From the NCBI GenBank assembly GCA_029858285.1, contig JAOUFN010000011.1, positions 1 through 64,000 on the forward strand: DNA of 64,000 bases, read 5' to 3'. The notes below the pieces were generated by a model that worked only from the letters and a program-made list of their open reading frames with translations, was not told the origin of the DNA and made no database searches. A program made the translations under genes and the position numbers. Positions 1 through 7,793 of this stretch are shown in pieces. The first letter of the stretch is position 1; every line of letters starts with the position of its first letter. The DNA comes from Nitrospirota bacterium (GTDB lineage: Bacteria; Nitrospirota; JACRHL01).

Positions 1-1694
1 ACACCTTCATCGAGAAGGATTCCGCCATCAACGACGCCATCGACCGCATGCGTCACGCGGCCACCTCGGCCCTGTTCGAGCGCAACGACCTGGTGATTGT
101 GGCCTCGGTGAGCTGCATCTACGGCCTCGGCTCCCCGGAGGCGTATCACCAGATGATGCTGTTCCTCGAGGAGGGGGCCCATGTGGAGCGTGATGGAATT
201 TTGGCGAAACTGGTGGAAATTCAATATGAACGAGGCGATCTCGACTTCCATCGCGGCACCTTCCGGGTGCGCGGCGACGTGCTGGAGATTTTCCCCGCCG
301 CCAGCGAGGACATTGCCATCCGCGTCAGCTTTTTTGGCGATGAAATGGAACAGATTGCCGAGGTGGACCCCCTGCGCGGCCAGATCCTGCGCCGCATCCC
401 CAAGGTGGCGGTGTATCCCAACAGCCACTACGTGATCCCTCCGGAACGCATGCAGGACGCCGTGTCCGGCATTGAACAGGAGCTCGAAATCCGGCTGCGG
501 GAGTTGCATCAGGGCCATAAGCTGGTGGAGGCCCAGCGGCTGGAGCAACGCACTGCCTTCGATCTGGAAATGATCCGCGAAACCGGCTACTGCCAGGGCA
601 TCGAGAACTACTCGCGCCACCTCTCCGGGCGTCTGCCGGGGCAGCCGCCACCCACCCTCCTCGACTATTTCCCCCGCGACTTCCTGCTCATCCTCGACGA
701 ATCCCACGCCACCGTGCCCCAGGTGGGGGCCATGTTCGAGGGCGACCGTACCCGCAAGCGTACCTTGGTGGAGTACGGCTTTCGCCTGCCCTCGGCCCTG
801 GACAACCGCCCCCTCACCTTCGACGAGTTCCGCCGCTTCATGGGTCACACCGTCTATGTGTCCGCCACCCCGGGGCCGTTCGAACTGGAGCGCACCGGCG
901 GCGAGGTGGTGGAGCAGGTGATCCGCCCCACCGGCCTGATGGACCCAGAGATCGAGGTGCGCCCGGCGGGTAATCAGGTGGACGACCTTCTGGCGGAGTG
1001 CCGCCGCCGGGAAAAACTTGGCGAGCGGGTGCTGGTGACCACCCTCACCAAGCGTATGGCCGAGGATCTGACCAATTATTTTCAGGAGGTCGGGGTGCGC
1101 GTGCGCTACCTGCACTCGGACGTCAAGACCATCGAGCGCACGGTGATCCTGCGTGACCTGCGCAAGGGTGAATTTGACGTTCTGGTGGGGGTCAACCTGC
1201 TGCGCGAAGGGCTTGATTTGCCCGAAGTATCTCTGGTGGCGGTGCTGGATGCGGACAAGGAGGGATTTTTGCGCGGCTACCGGGCGCTGGTGCAGACTGC
1301 CGGACGCGCCGCACGCAACATCAATGGCCGGGTGTTTTTCTATGCCGACCGTGTCACCGAGGCCATGCGTCAGGCCATGGACGAGACCACCCGCCGCCGC
1401 ACCCTGCAGATGGACTGGAACCAGACCCACGGCATCACCCCTACGGGTATCATCAAGGGCATTGAGCCGGGGCTGCTGGAGGTGTGCGAGGCCGACTACA
1501 TGGACCTCACCGACGCCCTCCCCGGCGGACAGGCCGGGGCCGCGCCGGAGGCCGTGCCGGACAACATTCCGGCGGAGATTCAGCGCCTCACCAAAGACAT
1601 GAAGGCCGCCGCCAGGGCCCTCGATTTCGAAGTGGCGGCGCGCCTGCGCGACCGCATCCGCGCCCTCACGGAGCTGGACCTGGCCCTGCGCTAG
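1..1694 (+). CDS. uvrB: UvrABC excinuclease subunit B, 5' end outside window
   Basis: UvrB is the damage-verification helicase of nucleotide excision repair; it is loaded by UvrA and recruits UvrC. The reading frame is open from position 3, so the first ~110 residues, with the Walker A motif, lie upstream of the window. About 563 residues remain. Visible are the block around [12 protein letters not shown], the [11 protein letters not shown] Walker B region, the SATPGPFE block, the helicase motif QTAGRAARN near position 1300, and a C-terminal UVR domain (about residues 515-548 of the visible open frame) that would contact UvrC. The Ile usually found in IQTIGRAARN is Ala here (QTAGRAARN), a mild change. 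The gene ends in TAG. Identification is secure; any LexA site would lie outside the window. Confidence 0.97.
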   Translation, partial: TFIEKDSAINDAIDRMRHAATSALFERNDLVIVASVSCIYGLGSPEAYHQMMLFLEEGAHVERDGILAKLVEIQYERGDLDFHRGTFRVRGDVLEIFPAASEDIAIRVSFFGDEMEQIAEVDPLRGQILRRIPKVAVYPNSHYVIPPERMQDAVSGIEQELEIRLRELHQGHKLVEAQRLEQRTAFDLEMIRETGYCQGIENYSRHLSGRLPGQPPPTLLDYFPRDFLLILDESHATVPQVGAMFEGDRTRKRTLVEYGFRLPSALDNRPLTFDEFRRFMGHTVYVSATPGPFELERTGGEVVEQVIRPTGLMDPEIEVRPAGNQVDDLLAECRRREKLGERVLVTTLTKRMAEDLTNYFQEVGVRVRYLHSDVKTIERTVILRDLRKGEFDVLVGVNLLREGLDLPEVSLVAVLDADKEGFLRGYRALVQTAGRAARNINGRVFFYADRVTEAMRQAMDETTRRRTLQMDWNQTHGITPTGIIKGIEPGLLEVCEADYMDLTDALPGGQAGAAPEAVPDNIPAEIQRLTKDMKAAARALDFEVAARLRDRIRALTELDLALR

Positions 1695-1797
1695 CAAGGC
1701 GCCGCCGGCGAGATAGCCGCCGCCGGCGAGACCGTCCCCTTCGGCGTGGTACCCTGAGGTCAGGGGGGAGGGTTCCACGTCCGCGAGGCGTCTCATC

Positions 1798-2874
1798 ATG
1801 CCACTGGAGAACTACGGAGCGCTGAGGGGGACCATCACCGGCCACAAGCGCGCCCGCGGACACCACGGCCACTACCAGATCCATATCTCCGCCGGACCGG
1901 AACGCGCCCGGGAGCATTTCCGCGTCGCCCTCAACGTGCGCTCCCGCCGCCCGCCCTCGGAATTGCTGTTTCTGCTCGACGACAACTTCGATCACCCCCT
2001 GCTGGATCACCTGGTCGGCATGCGCTCCGGCTTCACCCCCATCCGCCCGGTCCCGGACAGCGCGGCGCTGGACTACATCCGCGGCAACCTGTTCAATCCG
2101 GCAGGCATGCGCCGCATTCCCCACGACGTTCCCGGCCCGGACAACGACCTGAACGACCGCCTCGATTACTGGCTCACCCGCACCCGGGCCGATCCCCGTG
2201 GCGAGGCGTGGGTGCTGGGGGAGCGGTGGGGACCGGAACCCCACGCCCGGGACCGGCATTTTCGCTTTCACCCCGCCAGCGGCATGCACAACGTACACAT
2301 GAATCAGGGCAACGACCCGCGCTACCAGACCGACGACGGCCCCTGGCAGGACGGCGCCCTGCTGCTGCACCTGCCGGACGAGGGGCGCTGGGTGGCGGGA
2401 TTCCTGGCCTTTCAGAGCCAGTCGTGGCACACCGACGACACCACCGGCCACCGCATTCCGGAGGCCGGTCCGCCGGTGCCCCCCGGCGGTTGGGCCACCG
2501 TATACCCCCGCGAACATCCTGCCCCGACGGGGGCTGTGTGCGTGGAGGCCCGCGCCGTTCGCATCATCGCGGCGCTGGTCAACCCGCAGGGCAGCGATCC
2601 GGGGCGTGAATCCATCACCCTGCTCAACACCCAGCCCGATGCGGTAGACCTGGGCGGCTGGACGATTATCGACTCCGCACGCCGCCGTCTGCCGCTGGAC
2701 GGCATCACCCTCGGCCCCGGCGCGACCGTGCGCGTGCCGCTGGATGGTGCCACGGTGCAGCTCTCCAATGCCGGAGGCACCCTGACCCTGCTTGGCCCGG
2801 ACGGGTTCCGCGTGGACGGCGTGGCCTACACCGCCGGTGAGGCGCAGCGGGAGGGCTACACCGTGGTGTTCTGA
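1798..2874 (+). CDS. DUF2278 family protein with C-terminal lamin-tail domain
   Basis: The 358-residue product has two parts. Residues ~1-225 match the DUF2278 (YukJ-like) family: the N-terminal MPLENYGALRG, a conserved HNVHMNQGN segment and a WVAGFLAFQSQSWHTDD segment. Residues ~245-358 look like a lamin-tail (LTD) beta-sandwich, with the typical ITLLNTQPDAVDLGGWTI core. No signal peptide is visible, so it is probably cytoplasmic. No function is established for DUF2278; LTD domains are often fused to secreted or nucleic-acid-linked proteins. The start ATG has GAGGCG upstream. It stands alone between uvrB and the hemerythrin gene. A short hairpin, GTGGCC-CCCC-GGCCAC, follows the stop at 2875-2890. 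Confidence 0.8.
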   Translation: MPLENYGALRGTITGHKRARGHHGHYQIHISAGPERAREHFRVALNVRSRRPPSELLFLLDDNFDHPLLDHLVGMRSGFTPIRPVPDSAALDYIRGNLFNPAGMRRIPHDVPGPDNDLNDRLDYWLTRTRADPRGEAWVLGERWGPEPHARDRHFRFHPASGMHNVHMNQGNDPRYQTDDGPWQDGALLLHLPDEGRWVAGFLAFQSQSWHTDDTTGHRIPEAGPPVPPGGWATVYPREHPAPTGAVCVEARAVRIIAALVNPQGSDPGRESITLLNTQPDAVDLGGWTIIDSARRRLPLDGITLGPGATVRVPLDGATVQLSNAGGTLTLLGPDGFRVDGVAYTAGEAQREGYTVVF

Positions 2875-3081
2875 GTGGCCCCCCGGCCACTGCGCTGGAG
2901 CCTGTGGCGTCCCGCCTGAGTCCCCCGGGCATGAATAGACGATTTTCTAATCAATTATCCGGTTTGTGCCGAAAAGTCCCGGAACACGGGAGATCGGCAT
3001 CACCCGTTCCGGCGCGGTGGAAATCCCCACCGGCCGGGAACAGGCAGGCCGGCGCCCAAACATTCCAAGGAGACCCGTCCC

Positions 3082-3501
3082 ATGGCCAAGACCGATCGCT
3101 TCAGGGAGCAGCACAACGAGCTGCTGAAGATCGCCGGGCAGATCGTGCCGTACCTGAAGGAATCCACTCTCTCGAAGGACGCCTCCGCAGTACGGGATCT
3201 CCTGTCCAAACTGATGGGCACCCTCAAGGTTCACCTGTCCATGGAGGACAAGTCCCTCTACCCCCGGCTGGTCAGCCACCCGGACAAGAAGGTCAGCAAG
3301 CTGGCCAAGGATTTCATCGCCGAAATGGGCGGCATCGCCAAGGCGGTGACGGCCTATGCGGGCAAATGGAACACCGAGGAGCGCATTCGCGCCGAGGCGG
3401 CGACCTTCATCGCCGAGACCAAGGGGCTGTTTGACGCCCTTGGCAAGCGCATCGAGCGGGAGAACAACCAGCTCTACCCGCTGCTCGACGCCCACGGCTG
3501 A
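3082..3501 (+). CDS. hemerythrin-like HHE domain protein
   Basis: A 139-residue all-helical protein of the hemerythrin HHE family, which binds a non-haem di-iron centre for O2, NO or redox sensing. Ligand-like residues are visible: His in EQHNE near the N-terminus, and His and Glu in VHLSMEDKSLYPRL. In the last helix the motif reads KRIERENNQLYPLL, so the His usually opening HxxxE is Arg while the Glu remains. The iron site may therefore be altered or use another ligand. An excellent Shine-Dalgarno (AAGGAG) precedes the ATG. The gene is monocistronic with a hairpin downstream. The fold assignment is firm; metal content and role are not known. Confidence 0.82.
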   Translation: MAKTDRFREQHNELLKIAGQIVPYLKESTLSKDASAVRDLLSKLMGTLKVHLSMEDKSLYPRLVSHPDKKVSKLAKDFIAEMGGIAKAVTAYAGKWNTEERIRAEAATFIAETKGLFDALGKRIERENNQLYPLLDAHG

Positions 3502-3540
3502 GCCCGATCCTGTCCCGGCGGAAGGCCTGGCGGGCAAGAG

Positions 3541-3595
3541 AAAAAAAGCCCCCGACCCGAGGTTCCCCGTGGGCCCCAGGCCGGGGGTTTGTCGT
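3541..3595 (+). terminator. hairpin after the hemerythrin gene
   Basis: CCCCCG at 3549-3554 pairs with CGGGGG at 3582-3587. A run of seven A precedes it and TTTGTCG follows. The A run would give a U tract on the minus strand, so the structure could be bidirectional, but no minus-strand gene reads into it. The T tract on the plus side is weak. Confidence 0.45.
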
Positions 3596-3660
3596 TCAGG
3601 TCAAGCCAAAGTCCCCGCGTTCCCCTCCCTCGCCCCCCCCGCTGCCGTCTTCGCATTGCC

Positions 3661-3690
3661 TTGACAGGACGGCCGCTGTCTCCGTAGCAT
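3661..3690 (+). promoter_or_regulatory. sigma-70 promoter for ispB
   Basis: A perfect -35 TTGACA (3661-3666), an 18-base spacer and TAGCAT (3685-3690, 4 of 6 matches) lie 15 bases before the ispB start codon. Position and strand fit ispB, possibly extending into pyrE. Confidence 0.6.
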
Positions 3691-3705
3691 GGAGCCGGTT
3701 TTCCA

Positions 3706-4734
3706 ATGAACAGTCCTGTGCAACAGCTAGACCTCCGGACCCGGGCCGAAGAGGTGTGGGCGCGCTACCGCGCCGACCTCGACGCCGTGGAGCGTGAGCT
3801 CACCGCCAACCTGACCTCCGAGGTTGCCTTGGTGGGAGAGGTGGCCCGCTATGTGCTGGGCGGCGGTGGCAAGCGCTTCCGGCCACTGGTGCTGGCGGCC
3901 TCCGCGCGCCTGGCCGGGGCAGCCCCGGACGGCCAGCCGTGCCCGGAAGTGGCTACCCTGGGGGCGGTGGTGGAATACATTCACACGGCTACCCTGCTGC
4001 ACGATGACGTGGTGGACGATGGTGATATCCGCCGTGGCCAGAGCGCCGCGCGAACCCTGTGGGGCAACGCCGGAAGCGTGCTGGTTGGCGATTATCTTTA
4101 CGCCCGCGCTCTGGCCATGAGCGTCTCCCTCGGGCGTCTGCCGGTGGTGGCGGCCCTCACCAGCGCCGTGGAGGAGATGAGCGAGGGCGAGGTGTTCCAA
4201 CTGTCCGTCTGCGGCGACGCCGGACTGGCGGAGGCTGCCTACCTGCGCATCGTCGAGCTCAAGACCGCGTCTCTGATCCGTACCGCTGCCCAGGTGGGGG
4301 GCATGCTCGGGCAGATCAGCGAAACCCAGCTTGCGGCGCTGGTGGAGTACGGTCGACTCATGGGCATTGCCTTCCAGGTGGCGGACGATGCCCTGGACTA
4401 TCAGGGCGACGCCGAGGTGTTTGGCAAGGCCCTTGGCGGTGACCTCAAGGATGGCAAGATCACCCTGCCCCTGCTCTACGCCCTGACCCGCTGCAGCGGG
4501 GCCGAACGGGCGCGGCTGGAGTCCATCATCGCCCACGACGACGTGGCCTGTGGTGATGATTTGGCCTTTGTGCTGCGGGTGATGCGCGACCATGGCGCCC
4601 TGGAGGATGCCGGAAACCGGGCGCGGGAGTTCAGTGCCCGGGCTGGTCAGGTGCTGTGTCAGGCGTTCCCCGACGGCCCGCACCGCGCGGCCCTGCTGGA
4701 ACTGGCCGAATATGTGGTGGAGCGGGACCGCTGA
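3706..4734 (+). CDS. ispB: polyprenyl (octaprenyl) diphosphate synthase
   Basis: A trans-prenyltransferase that extends farnesyl diphosphate with isopentenyl diphosphate to make the long side chain of quinones. The 342-residue length is typical. The first aspartate-rich motif LLHDDVVDD (Asp ~100-105) and the second, FQVADDALDYQGD (Asp ~227-231), bind the Mg-diphosphate; GGGKRFRP near residue 55 is the conserved substrate-binding block. Chain length cannot be read from sequence, so the octaprenyl label is by homology. Its own promoter is visible upstream. pyrE follows after 48 bases and may be cotranscribed. Confidence 0.92.
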   Translation: MNSPVQQLDLRTRAEEVWARYRADLDAVERELTANLTSEVALVGEVARYVLGGGGKRFRPLVLAASARLAGAAPDGQPCPEVATLGAVVEYIHTATLLHDDVVDDGDIRRGQSAARTLWGNAGSVLVGDYLYARALAMSVSLGRLPVVAALTSAVEEMSEGEVFQLSVCGDAGLAEAAYLRIVELKTASLIRTAAQVGGMLGQISETQLAALVEYGRLMGIAFQVADDALDYQGDAEVFGKALGGDLKDGKITLPLLYALTRCSGAERARLESIIAHDDVACGDDLAFVLRVMRDHGALEDAGNRAREFSARAGQVLCQAFPDGPHRAALLELAEYVVERDR

Positions 4735-4782
4735 GCGGCGGCCACCCCTCCGCTCCCTCGTCCCCAGACGCCTCCCCCTCTG

Positions 4783-5400
4783 ATGGTTCCCCCCGCCATG
4801 CCGCCTCACGCCGATCTGCCGCATGCCAATTTGCCGCACGCTGATCCGGGTCGTCTGCTGGAGCTCATTGTGCGGCTCTCCTACCGTTACTCCGACGAGG
4901 GGTTTACCCTGACCTCGGGGCGCCACAGCAACTACTACGTGGACCTGAAAAAGACCACCCTGCACCCGGAAGGGGCCTGGCTGTGTGGTCGTTTGCTCTT
5001 CGAGCGCCTGCGTGGACGCGGCGTGCTTGCCGTGGGTGGTTTGACCCTGGGGGCCGATCCCCTGGTGTCTGCGGTGGCGGTGGCCAGTCACTTGGGGGGC
5101 GAACCGATGCAGGCCATCATCGTGCGCAAGGCCGCCAAGGGGCACGGCACCGGCCGCTGGGTGGAGGGGCCGGCCACGCCACCCCTGGCGGTGGCGGTGC
5201 TGGACGATGTGGCCACCACCGGGAAATCCACCGTGGAGGCCGCCGGACGCCTGCGCGAGGCAGGCTTTGACGTGGTGGCGGCGCTGTGCGTGGTGGACCG
5301 GGGCGAGGGGGGGCGCGAGGCGCTGGCTGCCGAAGGGTTGACCCTGGAGGCCTTGTTCACCATGGATGACATTTTGGCGCACCAGCGTCAGAAACCGTGA
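4783..5400 (+). CDS. pyrE: orotate phosphoribosyltransferase
   Basis: Converts orotate and PRPP to OMP in pyrimidine biosynthesis. The 205 residues include the N-terminal TLTSGRHSNYYVDLK block that contacts orotate, the KAAKGHGTGRWVEG mobile loop, and the PRPP-binding signature VAVLDDVATTGKST with Asp141-Asp142. The first ~20 residues hold a threefold PHAxLP-type repeat (PHADLPHANLPHADP) that looks dispensable. No good Shine-Dalgarno precedes the chosen ATG, and an in-frame ATG at 4798 is an alternative. The 480 bases downstream contain no convincing gene. Confidence 0.93.
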   Translation: MVPPAMPPHADLPHANLPHADPGRLLELIVRLSYRYSDEGFTLTSGRHSNYYVDLKKTTLHPEGAWLCGRLLFERLRGRGVLAVGGLTLGADPLVSAVAVASHLGGEPMQAIIVRKAAKGHGTGRWVEGPATPPLAVAVLDDVATTGKSTVEAAGRLREAGFDVVAALCVVDRGEGGREALAAEGLTLEALFTMDDILAHQRQKP

Positions 5401-5451
5401 CGATGTTGCGCGGTGGACGGCCCGCCGGGGTGCCATCGGGACGGCGTTTGC

Positions 5452-5503
5452 AGCAAAATTAGCCGCGTAACACGTTGTTATTACGTAAATAATGCATACT
5501 ATT
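5452..5503. promoter_or_regulatory. AT-rich island with inverted repeats, possible enhancer or IHF site
   Basis: In an otherwise GC-rich sequence, this stretch is strikingly AT-rich. It holds the palindrome TTACGTAA (5481-5488), a CGTAA...TTACG inverted repeat around 5466-5485, and a weak sigma-70-like pair TTGTTA (5475-5480), 16 bases, TACTAT (5497-5502). It lies just upstream of a sigma-54 promoter match, where an activator site or bend would be expected. No protein-coding potential is seen. Confidence 0.4.
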
Positions 5504-5522
5504 GGCGGGGGTTCGCGAAGTA

Positions 5523-5538
5523 TGGCACGTAACCTGCT
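5523..5538 (+). promoter_or_regulatory. near-consensus sigma-54 (RpoN) promoter
   Basis: TGGCACGTAACCTGCT matches the established RpoN consensus TGGCACG-N4-TTGCW at every fixed position but one (CTGC for TTGC). The invariant GG and GC are ten bases apart. Transcription would start near 5549. The next annotated gene is 340 bases downstream and has its own sigma-70 promoter, so the product may be an RNA. Confidence 0.6.
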
Positions 5539-5548
5539 GTAAGTTCAG

Positions 5549-5760
5549 GGTGCAGACATGCTTCCCCGAGGAGGGAGCCCCAATGGGACGTTTTCCCTAC
5601 CGGCCTCACTGGCCTTGCGTCCCGCCGACACACCGTTGGCAAGCTTCTCTGATTCCCGCCCCGTGGCGGGGAAAGAGGGGTCGCCCTTCTCCTACCCTTC
5701 CAAAGACATTGTGCCCTGCCCGGTTGAGAACGCCGGGCAGGGCCCCCCTCCCTTCCCGTC
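5549..5760 (+). ncRNA. candidate structured RNA between pyrE and the zinc-ribbon gene
   Basis: Four potential hairpins follow each other: GCTTCC/GGGAGC (about 5560-5578), an outer GGGACG/CGTCCC stem enclosing GGCC-TCACT-GGCC (5584-5632), TTCCCGCC/GGCGGGGAA (about 5651-5672), and a perfect 11-bp GCCCTGCCCGG/CCGGGCAGGGC stem (5713-5723 with 5733-5743) followed by a pyrimidine tract. GAGGAGGGAG precedes an ATG at 5583 that opens a 97-codon frame, but its composition (rich in Pro, Arg, Trp) does not look like a protein. I favour an untranslated RNA or leader. It does not match 6S, SRP, RNase P or tmRNA motifs I know. Confidence 0.35.
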
Positions 5761-5784
5761 GCTTCCGGCGCGGTCCCTGGCCCC

Positions 5785-5813
5785 TTGCCAGCAAAAGGGA
5801 GTTGGGTTATAGT
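5785..5813 (+). promoter_or_regulatory. strong sigma-70 promoter for the zinc-ribbon gene
   Basis: TTGCCA (5785-5790, 5 of 6), a 17-base spacer and TATAGT (5808-5813, 5 of 6) give optimal geometry. Transcription would begin near 5820, about 70 bases before the ATG at 5890. Confidence 0.7.
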
Positions 5814-5889
5814 GAACCCTCCCGATACCCAGGGCCGGACTGCGTCGTGTGTGAACGCTGGTTGTTATTCCGATAATCGAGGTTTATCA

Positions 5890-6096
5890 ATGGATTACGA
5901 TTTAAATTATCAGGGGGATAAGGAGGTTGACTCCACCTCCATCGCCAACAAAATTGGTGACGCCGTGCCCGCCACCGGTGCCTACGAGTGCACCACCTGT
6001 GGCGAGGAGATTCAGGCCCAGTCGGGAACCAAATTCCCGCCTTGCGCCAACTGCGGTGATGACCACCTGACCTGGGAGATGATCCAGGCCGCCTAG
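5890..6096 (+). CDS. small zinc-ribbon protein
   Basis: A 68-residue acidic protein ending in a compact zinc ribbon: the pairs CTTCGEE and CANCGDD provide four Cys spaced for one Zn(II). The N-terminal half (MDYDLNYQGDKEVDS) is acidic and lacks a recognised fold. The ATG at 5890 has GAGG eight bases upstream and lies inside the transcript of the strong promoter at 5785-5813; a longer TTG-started frame would begin inside that promoter and is rejected. It resembles rubredoxin-like or DUF1451-type ribbons, which have no settled function. A 12-bp GC hairpin follows directly. Confidence 0.78.
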   Translation: MDYDLNYQGDKEVDSTSIANKIGDAVPATGAYECTTCGEEIQAQSGTKFPPCANCGDDHLTWEMIQAA

Positions 6097-6104
6097 TTCC
6101 GCTC

Positions 6105-6131
6105 CCCCCGCCCCGGATTCCGGGGCGGGGG
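6105..6131 (+). terminator. 12-bp GC hairpin after the zinc-ribbon gene
   Basis: CCCCCGCCCCGG (6105-6116) pairs perfectly with CCGGGGCGGGGG (6120-6131) around a 3-base loop. No U tract follows, so termination probably depends on Rho and the C-rich tract downstream. Confidence 0.6.
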
Positions 6132-6480
6132 ACTTGTCCGCCATCCCGCCCCCGGCTTTTTCCGTCGGCCCCGCTCTCGTCTCCGTTCCTCCGCGCCTTT
6201 TTCCGTCGGTTCCCGCCCATTTTTGGTCGTTTTGGCCCCCCTTTTTTGCCCCCGACCTCCGGGTGTTCGTTGCCACACCCTCGACGTCCTTTCGGTGTTT
6301 CCAATGATCCACTTTCAGGCGGGGGGTGGGGGTGATTGTCTGTCCGGGGTGAATTGTGATATCGTTGCGCTCCTTTCGAGGATTTTGTCAGGGATTTTGC
6401 GGCATCCTCCGCGCCGTTCGTGGGCGTATGGGCCGGGGTGCCGCCAGGGGTTCGATTCCAGCCAGTTCAGGGAGCACTGA
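6132..6480 (+). other. non-coding C/T-rich, G-poor region upstream of bS22
   Basis: No gene is visible. From 6132 to about 6260 the plus strand is mostly C and T with few G, the composition of a Rho loading (rut) site. CTTTTTCCGTCGG occurs twice (6156-6168, 6197-6209). From about 6316 come runs of G (GGCGGGGGGTGGGGG). A GGTTCGATTCC string near 6450 mimics a tRNA T-loop but cannot form the stem. I see no strong promoter for the bS22 gene. Confidence 0.5.
6156..6209 (+). repeat. 13-base direct repeat
   Basis: CTTTTTCCGTCGG at 6156-6168 recurs exactly at 6197-6209, inside the pyrimidine-rich tract. Confidence 0.6.
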
Positions 6481-6579
6481 ATGTCGAGGGTCATCAAGAA
6501 GCGTCGCAAGAAGATGCGCAAGCACAAGCACCGCAAGCTGCTGAAGAAGACACGCCACCTGCGTCGCAGCCGCGGCTGA
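6481..6579 (+). CDS. bS22 / AURKAIP1-COX24 domain small ribosomal protein
   Basis: A 32-residue, extremely basic peptide beginning MSRVIKKRRKKMRKHKHRK. It matches the bacterial AURKAIP1/COX24 domain family, related to mycobacterial bS22 and mitochondrial mS38, which sit on the small ribosomal subunit. The SVIKKRRKKM core and the following RKLLKKTRHLRR are the family pattern. AGGGAG precedes the ATG at good spacing. A 15-bp perfect hairpin follows, so it is probably a single-gene unit. It is too short for most automated ORF calling. Confidence 0.85.
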   Translation: MSRVIKKRRKKMRKHKHRKLLKKTRHLRRSRG

Positions 6580-6598
6580 CGCAGTCGGCCAGATCGTG

Positions 6599-6650
6599 AC
6601 CGGCGACGCCTCCACCGAGTGTGGCGGAGGCGTCGCCGGTTGTTGCTTTC
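6599..6650 (+). terminator. intrinsic terminator after the bS22 gene
   Basis: ACCGGCGACGCCTCC (6599-6613) pairs perfectly with GGAGGCGTCGCCGGT (6626-6640), then TGTTGCTTTCC. Stem 15 bp, loop 12 bases, short T-rich tail. Confidence 0.75.
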
Positions 6651-6708
6651 CTGCCCCTGCCGCACGGGTGTGGCACCCGGCGCGTGGGGGATTCGTGGAG
6701 CCGATCCC

Positions 6709-7764
6709 ATGCCATATACCGGTTCGCCATTCCCCTTGGCGGCGCATCCGCGCCCGGCCAAGCGCGGTTCCGTGCCCCGTGCCGAGGGGAACCCTGCGGC
6801 GGACGGTTCTGCGGCGAACGGATTGACCCGGCGCGTAAGCCGGTTTTTCCGCCGCGCCCGGCTCCGTCAACTCCTGGCGCTTTCCGTCTTGCTGCTGTCC
6901 TCCCCCGCCCTGGCTGCTCCCGCCGTTTCCCCCCTGCGCGTTTCCGCCTCTGTACACCCCCTTGCCCTGCTGGTGCGGGCGGTGGGGGGAGAGGACGTCA
7001 AGGTCGACGTCCTGCTGCCCCCCGGGGTTTCGCCCCACGGCTTTGAACCGACCCCCGCCCAGATGCGGCGGCTGGCGGAAGCGGAGTGGTGGATCGCCGT
7101 GGGCGGCGGACTCGACCCGTGGGCCGAACGGCTGGCGGAGGGGGTGTCCGGAGGGCGCCCGCATTTGATCCTCATCCAACCCTCCGCAGGGTCGGCTCAC
7201 AACGCCGATCACAACGCCGATCACGAGGATGGGCACCGCCACTCCGGTGTCGATCCCCACCTGTGGCTGGACCCGGTGCTGGTGCGGGACGAACTGGTGC
7301 CGCGCATTTCCGCGGCCCTGTCCCGCCAGCGTCCGGCACAGGCAAAAATGTTTGCCGGGCGTGCCGCCGCTTTCCAGCAGCGCCTCACCGCGCTGGATGC
7401 AGAGCTGACCGCCGGGCTGGCGCCGTACAAGGGGGGGGCGTTCGTGGCTTTTCACGGCGCCTGGGGACGGTTTGCGGCACGCTACGGCCTGCGCGAAGTG
7501 GCGGTGGTGGAACCATCCCCCGGTCGCGAGCCGTCCGCCCGCTGGATGGCCCAGGTGGTGGAAACGGCACGCCGGGAACACGCCGTCGCCGTCATCATTG
7601 AGCCCGGTTTCAACCCGCGGGTGGCCAACACTATTGCCGCCCAATTCGGCGGCCGCACCGTTACCGCCAACCCCGAGGGCGGCCTTGGCGGCACTTGGGG
7701 AGCGACCTACGAGGATCTGATGCGTTACAACATGGGCGCCTTCCGGGCCGCCATGACGCCATAG
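6709..7764 (+). CDS. znuA: zinc ABC transporter, periplasmic binding protein
   Basis: The cluster A-I metal-binding lipoprotein/periplasmic protein that delivers Zn(II) (possibly Mn) to ZnuBC. The 351 residues from ATG 6709 (GTGGAG Shine-Dalgarno) carry a long basic leader and then a signal peptide core, LLALSVLLLSSPALA. Metal ligands expected for the family are present: HPLALL, SPHGFEP, then a His/Asp-rich loop (HNADHNADHEDGHRHSG) and the FHGAW block, with a late Glu in EPGFNPR. The His-rich loop favours zinc. znuC starts within ~30 bases of its stop. No Zur box was recognised. Confidence 0.9.
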   Translation: MPYTGSPFPLAAHPRPAKRGSVPRAEGNPAADGSAANGLTRRVSRFFRRARLRQLLALSVLLLSSPALAAPAVSPLRVSASVHPLALLVRAVGGEDVKVDVLLPPGVSPHGFEPTPAQMRRLAEAEWWIAVGGGLDPWAERLAEGVSGGRPHLILIQPSAGSAHNADHNADHEDGHRHSGVDPHLWLDPVLVRDELVPRISAALSRQRPAQAKMFAGRAAAFQQRLTALDAELTAGLAPYKGGAFVAFHGAWGRFAARYGLREVAVVEPSPGREPSARWMAQVVETARREHAVAVIIEPGFNPRVANTIAAQFGGRTVTANPEGGLGGTWGATYEDLMRYNMGAFRAAMTP

Positions 7765-7793
7765 CCGACGCCGTGACCGACACTCTCGAACCG

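Noticed and set aside
3727-5436. 569-codon minus-strand frame opposite ispB and pyrE
   Set aside because: Shadow of two well-supported genes; Gln/His-rich composition typical of antisense frames here.
5502-5876. Plus-strand frame of 124 codons, with Shine-Dalgarno-like GAGGAGGGAG before ATG 5583
   Set aside because: Residues are Pro/Arg/Trp-rich with no fold or motif. Treated as part of a structured RNA region, though a short peptide is not excluded.
6440-6465. tRNA T-loop lookalike GGTTCGATTCC
   Set aside because: The flanking bases cannot form the 5-bp T stem or an acceptor stem.
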